From contig NZ_JBBODE010000001.1 of NCBI RefSeq assembly GCF_038002765.1, forward strand, positions 496,001 through 560,000: a stretch of DNA of 64,000 bases, given 5' to 3'. Under the pieces are notes generated by a model. That model did not search any database, was not told where the DNA came from, and saw nothing but the letters and a program-made list of their open reading frames with translations. This document shows positions 54,989 through 63,630 of the stretch, piece by piece. Both the position numbers and the translations under genes were made by a program. This stretch comes from Peribacillus sp. FSL H8-0477 (GTDB lineage: Bacteria > Bacillota > Bacilli > Bacillales > DSM-1321). How positions within the stretch are numbered: position 1 is the stretch's first letter; each line of letters opens with the position of its first letter.

Positions 54989-55693
54989 ATGGATTTTTTC
55001 AGCAGTCAAGACTCTCTTACGATTATTCAATGGAGTGTAAGGGCGGTTATTAGTTTCACTTTCCTACTCATCGCCACAAAAATAATGGGACCTCGATCAT
55101 TTTCACAATTAAGATTGCTTGATTTTATCATTGCACTAATCATAGGGAATATTATCGCCCACCCTCTTTCAGACGAACATTTAGGCATGAAGGGATCAAT
55201 GGTTACAATAACTGTTTTGGTTATTTTTTACACATTATGTGTCTATCTGAGTTTAAAATGGGATAAATTTAGAACCTGGCTTGATCCATCTCCCTTCCCT
55301 ATCATAAAAAACGGACAGATTATTTATAAAAATTTAGCCAAAGCTAGAATTCCGATTGATGTTTTATTATCAGAACTGAGAAAAGATAAAATTGAAGATA
55401 TTCAAAAGATTTCACTAGCACTTTGGGAACCGGATGGTACTCTATCAACGTTTTTACATTCACAGCATCAACCACTTACTCCATTAGATATGCAGGTAAA
55501 AACAAAACCATTTAGTCTACCCAATCTCATTATAAAAGAAGGGAAAATTAACTACACAGAATTAGATAAAAGAGGCAAGGATGAAGTATGGCTAAAAAAG
55601 AACCTCGAATTAACCTACCAAACGTCAGTTAGTGAGATTTTATTGGCCACTATTGATATAGATGAAAAGATAACCGTTTATTTGTATACATAG
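54989..55693 (+). CDS. DUF421 membrane protein (YetF type)
   Basis: A 234-residue protein with three N-terminal helices (about 15-35, 48-63, 70-90) containing MGPRSFSQLRLLDFIIALII, then a cytosolic alpha/beta domain with PFPIIKNGQIIYKNLAKARI and LLSELRKDKIEDIQKISLAL. This is the YetF/YdfR family of uncharacterised, often spore-related membrane proteins in Bacillus. Monocistronic, divergent from the DUF302 gene. Confidence 0.85.
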   Translation: MDFFSSQDSLTIIQWSVRAVISFTFLLIATKIMGPRSFSQLRLLDFIIALIIGNIIAHPLSDEHLGMKGSMVTITVLVIFYTLCVYLSLKWDKFRTWLDPSPFPIIKNGQIIYKNLAKARIPIDVLLSELRKDKIEDIQKISLALWEPDGTLSTFLHSQHQPLTPLDMQVKTKPFSLPNLIIKEGKINYTELDKRGKDEVWLKKNLELTYQTSVSEILLATIDIDEKITVYLYT

Positions 55694-55782
55694 TTGTTTA
55701 TTTTCTATCGTGAAAGGTTAAATTTTAACTCCGCCGAATATATACATATATAGTATAGATTCCAATGGGAGCTGATATTCAT

Positions 55783-56511
55783 TTGGCCGCTAAACGTATT
55801 TGGTTAAAAATAATCGGGTTGGAAATTCTTTTGATGTTTTTTTATATGGTAAATGGAGCTTTTGTTTCGATTATGAATCCAACACATCCAGTCTTACAAT
55901 TTATCGGACTGATCCCCCTAGCCATCGGCGTTTTTCTCTATTTACTTTTCAAGAAAAAATGGGATGTTTATTTCTTTAAGCGTTTCTTTCCTTTATCCAA
56001 ACAGTACATACCGTTAGTACTTGTTTTACTAATCATTGTCGTTGGAAACAAAGGGCTGGATACCTCTTCTTTCGCTAATTTATTCTTTATGTTTCTCATG
56101 CAGCTGTTTATTGTAGCCTTCATCGAAGAAACATTTTTCCGAGGTTTCATGCTCAAATTGGTTCTTCCAAAAGGTAAGGCTATCGCCGTTTTACTTACAA
56201 GCTTTCTCTTTGGCATTACCCATTCCATCCAGCTGTTTGGAGGGCAATCTATAGAGGACACCATTTTGCAAATTATCTATGCCTTTATAGTCGGACTTGT
56301 TCTGTCCTTACTTATTGTTACGGGTCATTCCATCCTTGTTACGATTGCATTCCATGGATTTAATAATTTTTTAAATTTCATGGGAAATACGGAAAGTCAT
56401 AATATTTTTGCCTATCTCATTTTAATCATCCTCATAGGCTATTCATTCTTTCTATGGAACCTAATGACTAAACCTGTCGATACCCGGAAGGATCAGTTCT
56501 TCTTGGGCTAA
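55783..56511 (+). CDS. CPBP family intramembrane metalloprotease
   Basis: About 242 residues with seven or eight helices. CPBP motifs: FIEETFFRGFML (Glu-Glu and Arg) near 120, FLFGITHSIQLFGG (His) near 149, and TIAFHGFNNFLNF (His and Asn) near 196. A membrane-embedded protease related to Rce1/Abi proteins, sometimes used for peptide maturation. TTG at 55783 has GGGAG ten bases upstream; the frame is open to ATG 55765, which lacks a ribosome site. Confidence 0.83.
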   Translation: MAAKRIWLKIIGLEILLMFFYMVNGAFVSIMNPTHPVLQFIGLIPLAIGVFLYLLFKKKWDVYFFKRFFPLSKQYIPLVLVLLIIVVGNKGLDTSSFANLFFMFLMQLFIVAFIEETFFRGFMLKLVLPKGKAIAVLLTSFLFGITHSIQLFGGQSIEDTILQIIYAFIVGLVLSLLIVTGHSILVTIAFHGFNNFLNFMGNTESHNIFAYLILIILIGYSFFLWNLMTKPVDTRKDQFFLG

Positions 56512-56521
56512 TACAGAAAAA

Positions 56522-56546
56522 AAAGCACCGCTTGTGCGATGCTCTT
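56522..56546 (-). terminator. Terminator of the S-box operon
   Basis: AGCACCGC pairs with GCGATGCT with one G-U pair. On the minus strand a long T-run (plus-strand A-run before 56524) follows. Confidence 0.7.
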
Positions 56547-56552
56547 CAACTA

Positions 56553-57659
56553 CTATTCGTTCCATACCTCTTTTGATACATTGACGATGAATTTCAGCTT
56601 TTCCCATTGCTGTTCTTCTGTCAGTTTATTTCCATGATGGGTTGAAGCAAATCCGCATTGCGGGCTTAAACATAATTGTTCATGCGGTACATATTGTGCC
56701 GCTTCTTTAATGCGCGATTTGATGACGTCTATATCTTCTAGTTCACCATGTTTTGAGGTAACCACGCCCAAAACAACTTGAGCACCTCCATTTGGAATAT
56801 GTGTTAATGGTTTAAAATCACCTGAACGATCGTCATCATATTCTAAGAAGAATCCATCTACTTTCTCTTTGGCCAGAAGGGTCGGTGCAATAAGCTCATA
56901 GCTGCCGCCAAATCGATAGGTAGATTGATAATTCCCACGACATAAATGGGTGGTTACCACTAGATCATCCGGCTTATCTTCTAAAACTCCATTAATAACC
57001 CTTAGTGCTAAATCGGTTAAATATTCTCTGGAATACTTTCCGTTCTGATAGGTTACCTCTGGAGAAGAAAGCCCCGCAATGTACACATCATCAAATTGTA
57101 AATACCGCACACCATTATCATAAAAAGCTTGTAACGCAGCTTGATAAGTTTTGATAATATCGTTGGCGTAATCCTCAATGTCTGGGTATATCGCTTCATT
57201 ACGGGTTCCGTTGGTAAATAACTGATTCGGGCTTGGTATGGTTTGTTTAGCGGCAGCACGGCCGGCAACAATTTCATTGAAGATAATAAAATCTTTAATA
57301 AATGGGTGAGTTGGGTTAAAGGAGACTTTCCCTATATTTCGTAAAGAGTATTTTTCCGTTTCTACTCCCTTGAATTGTAGTCCTGTTTCAGGTACAAAGC
57401 CCTCTATACCGTTTAAATGCTCTAAGAAATCAAAATGCCACCATGTACGTCTAAACTCTCCATCGGTTACAACTTCTAATCCAACCTCAATCTGTTTATC
57501 GACCACTCGTTTAATTTCCTTTGTTTCTATTTCACGTAATTGTTCGAGTGTTAATCTGCCTTCTTTATATTCTTTTCTTGCTTTTTTTAATGACTCCGGA
57601 CGTAATAGACTTCCGACGTGATCTGCTTTAAACGGTGCTTTTGTTAGTGTGATAGACAT
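56553..57659 (-). CDS. Cobalamin-independent methionine synthase-like protein (YxjG/YxjH type)
   Basis: A 368-residue protein matching the C-terminal catalytic half of MetE. DHVGSLLRPESLKKAR near 14, YLQFDDVYIAGLSSPE near 181, VTTHLCRGNYQST near 232 (zinc His and Cys), and LSPQCGFASTHHGNKLT near 334 (zinc Cys). It probably transfers a methyl group to a thiol such as homocysteine; the folate-binding N-terminal half of MetE is absent. The SAM riboswitch upstream supports a methionine-cycle role, as in B. subtilis yxjG and yxjH. Confidence 0.9.
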   Translation of the reverse strand: MSITLTKAPFKADHVGSLLRPESLKKARKEYKEGRLTLEQLREIETKEIKRVVDKQIEVGLEVVTDGEFRRTWWHFDFLEHLNGIEGFVPETGLQFKGVETEKYSLRNIGKVSFNPTHPFIKDFIIFNEIVAGRAAAKQTIPSPNQLFTNGTRNEAIYPDIEDYANDIIKTYQAALQAFYDNGVRYLQFDDVYIAGLSSPEVTYQNGKYSREYLTDLALRVINGVLEDKPDDLVVTTHLCRGNYQSTYRFGGSYELIAPTLLAKEKVDGFFLEYDDDRSGDFKPLTHIPNGGAQVVLGVVTSKHGELEDIDVIKSRIKEAAQYVPHEQLCLSPQCGFASTHHGNKLTEEQQWEKLKFIVNVSKEVWNE

Positions 57660-57680
57660 GTTGAGTTCCTTCTTTCTATT

Positions 57681-58418
57681 CTAGGGTAGGATAGCAAATG
57701 ATCGAACTGGGAAGCCGGATGCTTTTTCTGGTTTCGGTACAATATTAAAAATAACTGCACCTTTTGCCGGCACTTTATCTAAGTTTGTCAGCAATTCAAT
57801 TTGATAGGTATCTTGTTCAAGTACATAGTATTCAGCTAATAGAGAGCCATTTTTTTGATAGTCAATACTGGCATCCGTATCGAACGTTTCATGACCAATC
57901 GCTTTAATTTGTCTCTCTTGGAATAAGAATTCTAATGCTTCTACTGACCATCCAGGTGTGTGGTTATTTCCCTGTTCATCTTTGTTTTCAAATGCCTCTT
58001 GATTTGGCCAACGCTTACTCCGATCTGTCCTCAAAGCGACAAATGTACCTCCGTCAATCGTTCCATGCTCTGCTTCGAATGCCAAAATATCAGCAGTATG
58101 TAAAGCGAAATCAGGATTCTCAGCGGATTCCTTTGACTTATCAATGACAACAAGCGGGAGGACCAATTCTTTAAGTGTTAATTCTTCAAGGAAGCGTGTG
58201 TCCCGAACAAAATGAATAGGGGCATCTATGTGAGTGCCATATTGCCCAGCAAATGAAAAGTTTTGGGCGAAAAATCCATCATCATGATTGAAAAGAGTAC
58301 TTATTTTTGCTTCATCAAACGAGGCAAAATGTGGTGAACCCGGTCCAAACGTATGTGTGAGGTCAATCCACTGTTTTTGTTTAATTAAATCAAACGCCTT
58401 ACTCAATTCATTCGTCAT
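57681..58418 (-). CDS. Cyclase family protein (kynurenine formamidase-like)
   Basis: A 245-residue cyclase-family hydrolase. WIDLTHTFGPGSPHF near 17 and the metal motif QYGTHIDAPIHFVRD near 59 (His, Asp, His), then DTDASIDYQ near 180. Relatives hydrolyse N-formylkynurenine or related amides. Here it is the first gene after a SAM riboswitch and is followed 21 bases later by the MetE-like gene, so its substrate is more likely a sulfur or methyl-cycle compound. That is inference. Confidence 0.85.
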   Translation of the reverse strand: MTNELSKAFDLIKQKQWIDLTHTFGPGSPHFASFDEAKISTLFNHDDGFFAQNFSFAGQYGTHIDAPIHFVRDTRFLEELTLKELVLPLVVIDKSKESAENPDFALHTADILAFEAEHGTIDGGTFVALRTDRSKRWPNQEAFENKDEQGNNHTPGWSVEALEFLFQERQIKAIGHETFDTDASIDYQKNGSLLAEYYVLEQDTYQIELLTNLDKVPAKGAVIFNIVPKPEKASGFPVRSFAILP

Positions 58419-58470
58419 TTTACCCCTCCAGACTTTTTTAAAAAAGGGACAAAGAAAAAACCCCTACCTG

Positions 58471-58606
58471 AAAAAAAGAAGAGGTTCTCAGCCAAAAGGC
58501 TGTCTCTTCTTATCTTCAAGCTTACGCTACTAGAATTAGCACAGTACTTACAATAAGTCTGCTGCTGAGGCTTCAAAGGGCTAGTCCCTCCACCTCTCTT
58601 GATAAG
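58471..58606 (-). ncRNA. SAM-I (S-box) riboswitch with terminator
   Basis: On the minus strand the aptamer starts CTTATCAAGAGAGGTGGAGG (plus 58606 downwards), contains CCCTTTGAAGCCTCAGC and GTGCTAATTCTAG, and closes with GATAAGAAGAGAC (plus 58502-58514). The terminator stem (58478-58510) overlaps the closing strand and is followed by TTTTTTT (58471-58477). High SAM should stop transcription of the two genes downstream. Confidence 0.96.
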
Positions 58607-58636
58607 AAAGTGACTATTAAGTTAGTGAATAGGTAT

Positions 58637-58665
58637 ACTTTACAACTGCTCATTCAAACTGTCAA
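58637..58665 (-). promoter_or_regulatory. Promoter of the S-box operon
   Basis: TTGACA (plus 58660-58665), a 17-bp spacer and TAAAGT (58637-58642) on the minus strand, about 30 bases ahead of the riboswitch. The -10 box is weak. Confidence 0.6.
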
Positions 58666-58684
58666 GATTATTCTGAAAACAAAA

Positions 58685-59938
58685 TTAATTATTGATTGGG
58701 AATGTAATCGTAAATGTGGTTCCTTTTCCAAGCTTACTCTCTACACTAATGGATCCTCTCATCGCATGGATGAGCTGGTACGTAATGGTCAAACCAATAC
58801 CTGTCCCTTTTTCTTTTGTTGTATAAAAAGGGGTTCCTATATTCTTTAACTGACTTTCCGTCATCCCTTTTCCTGTATCTTGAATTTCAATGAATACGAA
58901 ACCACCACCGTCATACAACTTCACGTACAGTAAACCACCCATATCCATTGATTCAATTCCATTTTTGATAATATTAATTAAGACCTGTTTAACTTCTCCT
59001 CTATTTCCTTGAATGTAGAGGTTTTCTTGTAGTTCAGATCTAATATCTATATCGAGTATTGTTGAAAAAGAAGTCATGAGTTCAATCGCTTTTTTCACTT
59101 CAATAGAAAGATTTAATAGCGTTTTCTCTTCATTGTGTGGTTTTGCTAAAGATAAATAATCATTAATAATCCCTTGAGCATGATCCAATTCATCAATCGC
59201 GATGGTTATATAATTTTTCTGTGTTTTGGTACTTGCTTCATCTTCATTTAATAGCTGTAAAAATCCGCGGACAGAGGTCATTGGATTTCGAACTTCATGC
59301 GCTACAGAAGCCGCCAGCTGACTGATTACGTTTAATTTTTCGGCACGCTGTAGTTCTAAATCGATGGTTCGTTTTTGTTGAACATTCTCAATAGTATAGA
59401 TACCCATTAATAAACAAATCCAAGAAATAAAAAAATAAAACAGTAAAAATGGAATTTGATTAAATTCCTTTGTATTTAAATAAATCATAACTAATGTAAA
59501 GGCCATTATCCAGAATACAGAACTAGACACCACAATTTTATGTTTCATTTGAAGGGCTTCATATCTGTTCATATAATATAGTAAAACAAGAGTTGCTATC
59601 GAATAACAAATTAACACATGATAAAATCCTTCTCCACCAATAAAGAACCGAAAGATTAATAACGTGAAAAACGTAAGTAAACCTGGTATTAATCCACCGT
59701 AAAAAAAGGCAATAATAAATGGCACTATTCTAAAATCATATATATACCCCTCTGAAAATCGAACGGGAAAAGACATGGTTAATACAACCATAAGTAATAG
59801 AATAAGGGTCAATTTAATATCCAAGCCATTTTTATACGGTTTAGTACGATCATTAAAAAATAATTGATAAACAAAAATAGGAAAGAGGACAATTAATATT
59901 TGGGTTAACACATAAATAAGTTCAACATCTTTAAACAA
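58685..59938 (-). CDS. Sensor histidine kinase, KinB-like (5TM-Lyt sensor)
   Basis: About 417 residues. The N-terminal 190 residues hold five or six helices of the 5TMR_LYT type (DIKLTLILLLMVVLTMSFPV, FYGGLIPGLLTFFTLLIFRF). The dimerisation and phosphoacceptor box is AASVAHEVRNPMTSVRGFLQ near 215, and the ATPase has IIKNGIES (N box), DTGKGMTESQL and GTGIGLTI. Length and layout match sporulation kinase KinB; control of Spo0A phosphorelay is inferred. TTG at 59938 fits the GGGGGAGG site better than ATG 59953. No response regulator adjacent. Confidence 0.87.
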   Translation of the reverse strand: MFKDVELIYVLTQILIVLFPIFVYQLFFNDRTKPYKNGLDIKLTLILLLMVVLTMSFPVRFSEGYIYDFRIVPFIIAFFYGGLIPGLLTFFTLLIFRFFIGGEGFYHVLICYSIATLVLLYYMNRYEALQMKHKIVVSSSVFWIMAFTLVMIYLNTKEFNQIPFLLFYFFISWICLLMGIYTIENVQQKRTIDLELQRAEKLNVISQLAASVAHEVRNPMTSVRGFLQLLNEDEASTKTQKNYITIAIDELDHAQGIINDYLSLAKPHNEEKTLLNLSIEVKKAIELMTSFSTILDIDIRSELQENLYIQGNRGEVKQVLINIIKNGIESMDMGGLLYVKLYDGGGFVFIEIQDTGKGMTESQLKNIGTPFYTTKEKGTGIGLTITYQLIHAMRGSISVESKLGKGTTFTITFPINN

Positions 59939-60126
59939 GTGGCCCTCCCCCATACTACTTACACTTACTTGTCTGAAAATTAAAATAATCCATTTTTTAG
60001 GAACACATAGGTATTATAGCATACCATCCTGCTGTGATGCAGTTTAATACTCTTTAGTGTCCGTGGACCCTTCTGAATCCTATTCATATACTGTATTATT
60101 TCGCTCACTAACAGGAGGAATCATCT

Positions 60127-60588
60127 ATGGCAATTGAGCAAGGACTACCCGTCCCATCGATTTGGGGAATTGACGCATCTATGGCTGGCAGACCGATTGT
60201 CCGAGGAGAGTTTATTATCAATTCAATCACTGACAATCAGATTGTCGGCACGTCTAATTTCCGAGGCACACTGCTCCCTTTTAACGGCACGTGGGATAAA
60301 ACATCCAATCAGATTACCTTTAATACGCCTTATGCAACATTTGCCGGCAAGCTGTCTTTATTCGAGGACCCATCTATCGGAGTCCGGCATTATATTTTAA
60401 CTGGCCCCTTTTTAATGAAGGCACCCTCATTACAAGCAGGCGAATATGGTAATTGGATTGCAACCACAGATGTCAGCTATAGCCAGCTTTCCGCAAATGA
60501 TCAAATAAGTCAAAATACGAATGCCCTGCCTCCTGTTGGTGTATTTTTAACATCAGATATTCTTTACCTATCAAATAGATTCCCCTAA
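60127..60588 (+). CDS. Uncharacterised beta-rich protein
   Basis: A 153-residue protein with no signal peptide, few charged residues and alternating hydrophobic strands (GEFIINSITDNQIVGTSNFR, LPFNGTWDKTSNQITFNTPY, FAGKLSLFEDPSIGVRHYIL). The repeated 'G-T-F/N' strand pattern suggests a small beta barrel or jelly roll. AGGAGG lies before the ATG. A terminator follows and it has no operon partner. I do not recognise the family. Confidence 0.7.
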   Translation: MAIEQGLPVPSIWGIDASMAGRPIVRGEFIINSITDNQIVGTSNFRGTLLPFNGTWDKTSNQITFNTPYATFAGKLSLFEDPSIGVRHYILTGPFLMKAPSLQAGEYGNWIATTDVSYSQLSANDQISQNTNALPPVGVFLTSDILYLSNRFP

Positions 60589-60606
60589 CCAATCCTCTCC
60601 CGAAGG

Positions 60607-60633
60607 CTGCCGAGAAAGGCTCGGCAGTCTTTT
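60607..60633 (+). terminator. Intrinsic terminator
   Basis: CTGCCGAG (60607-60614) pairs with CTCGGCAG (60620-60627), followed by TCTTTTC. Confidence 0.85.
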
Positions 60634-60688
60634 CATTGTGACGAACCCTCACTACTCAGATCCAAGATCTCCTTACTCAATACCCTTT

Positions 60689-60814
60689 TGCACAGTAAAT
60701 CTTTTGACGTGCACAGGTTTGGCCTCATTTTGCACAGCTTTCACCCCCATTTGCACAGTAAATGGGCTGCTTTGCACACTTTTCCCTCCGTTCTGCACAG
60801 AACCATTGCCGTGA
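60689..60814. repeat. 21-bp-period TGCACA array (array D)
   Basis: TGCACA occurs at 60689, 60710, 60731, 60752, 60773 and 60794: six copies at exactly 21-bp spacing, as in array A. Unit 4 (TGCACAGTAAATGG...) matches unit 1 of array A at 18 of 21 positions, and unit 5 (TGCACACTTTTCCC...) matches unit 5 of array A at 18 of 21. It lies between a terminator and the secreted lipase gene. Confidence 0.9.
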
Positions 60815-60994
60815 TCCCTCAGTCCTGAACCTCACTCTATCTCTAGCACCATATCAAATTTATAATCCGGTCAGTATAGCCTGTTTTCTCAAATTCTTTG
60901 CTAGCCTTATTCTCTCATTTTAGAGAAATTTAAAGGATTTACTTGTTTGTCATTTGAATTAACACTGAGAGTCATAGAATAAGGAGGAATGTTA
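60815..60994. other. Upstream region of the lipase gene
   Basis: AT-rich, with a small hairpin TTCTCT...AGAGAA near 60911-60927 and AGGAGG at 60982-60987. No gene seen. Confidence 0.3.
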
Positions 60995-62584
60995 ATGAAA
61001 AGAATGTGGTTCCGACTGTTTATGGTTACTTTATTTTTGTCATTATGTTTGTTTATGAGTTTACCAGCCAAAACGTCAGCTGAAGTCATTCAGCCCTACG
61101 GCAAACTAAAACCTCCAAGTGAGAGTTTCACACCTGGAGATTGGTTTCTAGGAAGTACACCGCCAAATTATAACTCTAGTAAACCGCCGATTGTTTTTGT
61201 TCAAGGAAAAAACGGGTCTTCAACAAGCTGGTACGGTGAAACCGAATACCATGGTGTGAATGATATGTATACAAAAGCATACGAAGCAGGCTATCAAACG
61301 GTTTTTGTTCAGCTTTATGATGCTGCAGGAAATGGGTCTTCCAATCAATACAAAAACGGAAAACTATTAGCTGCCAAACTCGCTCAAATCAATGCCCACT
61401 TTGGCGGTAAAAAAGTGAATATCATCGCTCATAGTAAAGGCGGTCCAGATACACAAGCTGCTCTTGTTTCTTATGGTGCGCACCAATATGTTGGACGAGT
61501 TATCACGCTTGCCTCACCGCATCATGGTTCTAATTTAGCTGATTTGGCTTATAGCTGGTACGCTGGCTGGCTCGGTTCTCTACTAGGAGCAAATGATGAA
61601 GGTACCTATTCCTTACAAATTGGCCAGATGGCTGAATTTCGCTCAGCGATAGACAATCATGTGAATTCTAGAAAGAACAAATACTATACACTAACCGGCA
61701 CCAACCAAGGACCAGCGTTTTCCGCTCTATCATTTGGCGGACTGTATCTCTCTTCCTATGGTGATAATGACGGGCTCGTCAATGTTTGGAGTTCAAAATT
61801 ACCATACGGCACCCATCTATTTACTGATTCCAACTATGATCATGACAATATTCGTACAGGCTCCGCCGTTTTTTCAAGAATTGAACCCTTTTTGCGGAAT
61901 TCATCTACTTCGGGCATTGCTAGTTTAAGTGAACAGCCTGTTGAAGAAGAAAACATCTCAACCCTGCACACTCAACGTGTTCACGGCGGACCCTTACAAA
62001 CCAATAAATGGATTGAACAATCTATTTCTCTAAATGAAGACACTGCTCATGGCGATATCACACTCTATACGTCAAGCCCCTATGTGGAAACTGAATTAAT
62101 TTCTCCATCAGGAGTCACTTACCCTCATTTCCTAGTTTCGCAAGCTTCAAAAGGTGAAACCTCTTTCCTAGCTGGTGCGTATGTTCATACGTTAAGACAA
62201 ACGAATATGGAAGCTGGTGAATGGGTTGTTCGAATGAAGACAAAAGCCAAGCAGGATGCCTATTTACTTACTGCAAAAATCGATGATAAAGAGCCCCTTA
62301 TACTTGAAATGCCCGGAAAAGTGAAACAGAAAGACGCACAATTTATCCTCAAATCACCGGTAAAAGGAAGCCCAAGCACCCCATTAACATTTGATGTTCA
62401 CCTTACTAACGAACAAGGAGTTGAAGTAAAAAATCCCGCTGCCATTAACAAAGTAAATACAGAAACTTATTTTGGCACACTGCCGAACGTCCCAGTATCC
62501 GGTATGTATAACCTAACCATCGATGTAAAAGCTGGTCCAACGGTTACCCGTACAATTATTCGTTCTGTTTATATTGAGAAATAA
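60995..62584 (+). CDS. Secreted lipase/esterase, alpha/beta hydrolase
   Basis: About 529 residues. Sec signal peptide (MKRMWFRLFMVTLFLSLCLF, cleavage near SA-EVIQP at about 30). The lipase domain covers about 45-300: PPIVFVQGKNGSSTSWYGET (oxyanion region), nucleophile IIAHSKGGPDTQAAL near 150, ITLASPHHGSNLADL near 176, Asp in DNDGLVNVWSS near 255 and His in DHDN near 289. The C-terminal 220 residues are beta-rich with no catalytic motif, perhaps for surface or substrate binding. ATG at 60995 has AGGAGG seven bases upstream; ATG 60989 overlaps the site. Confidence 0.88.
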   Translation: MKRMWFRLFMVTLFLSLCLFMSLPAKTSAEVIQPYGKLKPPSESFTPGDWFLGSTPPNYNSSKPPIVFVQGKNGSSTSWYGETEYHGVNDMYTKAYEAGYQTVFVQLYDAAGNGSSNQYKNGKLLAAKLAQINAHFGGKKVNIIAHSKGGPDTQAALVSYGAHQYVGRVITLASPHHGSNLADLAYSWYAGWLGSLLGANDEGTYSLQIGQMAEFRSAIDNHVNSRKNKYYTLTGTNQGPAFSALSFGGLYLSSYGDNDGLVNVWSSKLPYGTHLFTDSNYDHDNIRTGSAVFSRIEPFLRNSSTSGIASLSEQPVEEENISTLHTQRVHGGPLQTNKWIEQSISLNEDTAHGDITLYTSSPYVETELISPSGVTYPHFLVSQASKGETSFLAGAYVHTLRQTNMEAGEWVVRMKTKAKQDAYLLTAKIDDKEPLILEMPGKVKQKDAQFILKSPVKGSPSTPLTFDVHLTNEQGVEVKNPAAINKVNTETYFGTLPNVPVSGMYNLTIDVKAGPTVTRTIIRSVYIEK

Positions 62585-62589
62585 CGAAG

Positions 62590-62617
62590 GGCTGTCCTTA
62601 TTTGAGGACAGCCTTAT
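62590..62617. terminator. Bidirectional terminator
   Basis: GGCTGTCCT (62590-62598) pairs with AGGACAGCC (62605-62613), between the convergent lipase and SDR genes. The stem overlaps the SDR stop codon. Confidence 0.8.
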
Positions 62618-63452
62618 TTAACATTTTCTTTACGATTGTCTCCCACAATTGCCAGGAAACCCTTTCTTTAAGCCAAATCGTCAGCTTTACTCCCTTACCA
62701 ATTGGATACCTAAAACGAGGGTTTTTCTTCCGGACAATTGCTGCAATGGTTTTGGCTATTTCCAGTGGATCGCCGTATGTTTCTGCACTACTTTCTGTGT
62801 AGGCTTTCAACTTTCTCATTTCTGCAGCATATGGTGAGTCAGGTCGCTGAGACATTTCGGTTACTTGCTTCCCGCTTGACCATATATTCGTTTGAAACGA
62901 GCCAGGCTCAAGTAATACAACCTTTACACCAAACGCGTTCATTTCTAATCGTAAACACTCACTCCATCCTTCAACGGCATATTTCGAAGCCGCATAGGGA
63001 GATAAACCCGGAAAACCCATCCTTCCGCTAATGCTGCTCATATTTATGATGGTGCCGCTTTTTTGTCTCCGCATCAACGGAAGCACCGCCTGTGTGACGC
63101 TGATCATTCCAAAAACATTGGTATTAAACTGCGCCTTATATTCAGAGACAGGTATTTCTTCAATAAAACCAGCACCGGCAAAACCAGCATTGTTTACGAG
63201 GACGTCTACCCTGCCCATCTCCAACAATACCTCCTTTAACCTGTTTATCGATTCTTCTGATGTGACATCCAGTTCTTGTAGGACAATCAAATCTTCTAAC
63301 CCGTTTTCTTCTGCCTGTTTCAGTAATGCGTTGCCTTTCGTAAGATTCCGCATTGTTGCTAGTACGGTATAACCTTCCTTAGCGAGCTCTAATGCCGTAA
63401 GAAAACCAAATCCGCTAGAAGATCCGGTCACGACCGCTGTTTTCATCGTCAT
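62598..63452 (-). CDS. Short-chain dehydrogenase/reductase
   Basis: A 284-residue SDR. TGSSSGFGFLTALELAKEG near 8, LVNNAG near 87, INMSSISGRMGFPG with catalytic Ser near 138, and YAASKYA with Tyr and Lys near 151. Asn/Arg after the second strand (TMRNLTK) favours NADP(H). The extended C-terminus with AIVRKKNPRFRYPIGKG is typical of the retinol/17-beta-hydroxysteroid-like group. ATG at 63452 is chosen for GAGGAG six bases upstream; the frame is open 17 codons further. Confidence 0.9.
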   Translation of the reverse strand: MTMKTAVVTGSSSGFGFLTALELAKEGYTVLATMRNLTKGNALLKQAEENGLEDLIVLQELDVTSEESINRLKEVLLEMGRVDVLVNNAGFAGAGFIEEIPVSEYKAQFNTNVFGMISVTQAVLPLMRRQKSGTIINMSSISGRMGFPGLSPYAASKYAVEGWSECLRLEMNAFGVKVVLLEPGSFQTNIWSSGKQVTEMSQRPDSPYAAEMRKLKAYTESSAETYGDPLEIAKTIAAIVRKKNPRFRYPIGKGVKLTIWLKERVSWQLWETIVKKMLNKAVLK

Positions 63453-63522
63453 AGTAATCTCCTCGTCTTTCCATCTATACCTCCAGTTTAGTTGATTTTC
63501 CAAAATAGTTCACCAATCTTAT

Positions 63523-63564
63523 AAACTTCCCTAAGATTAAATTTGTGGTTGAGGGAAACTTTTT
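63523..63564. promoter_or_regulatory. Candidate MntR-type boxes
   Basis: AAATTTG.......GGGAAACTTT (63539-63562) and, just upstream in the opposite sense, AAACTTCCCTAAG...AAATTT (63523-63544) resemble the manganese-responsive MntR/DtxR box of mnt transporter promoters. They lie about 70-110 bases ahead of a metal-type ABC ATPase gene. Similarity is by memory of the consensus, so moderate. Confidence 0.4.
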
Positions 63565-63630
63565 TATATAACGTGCATAATATTGCTTATACACAAAATA
63601 CACTAAATTAAACGAGAGAAGGTGCTTGGT

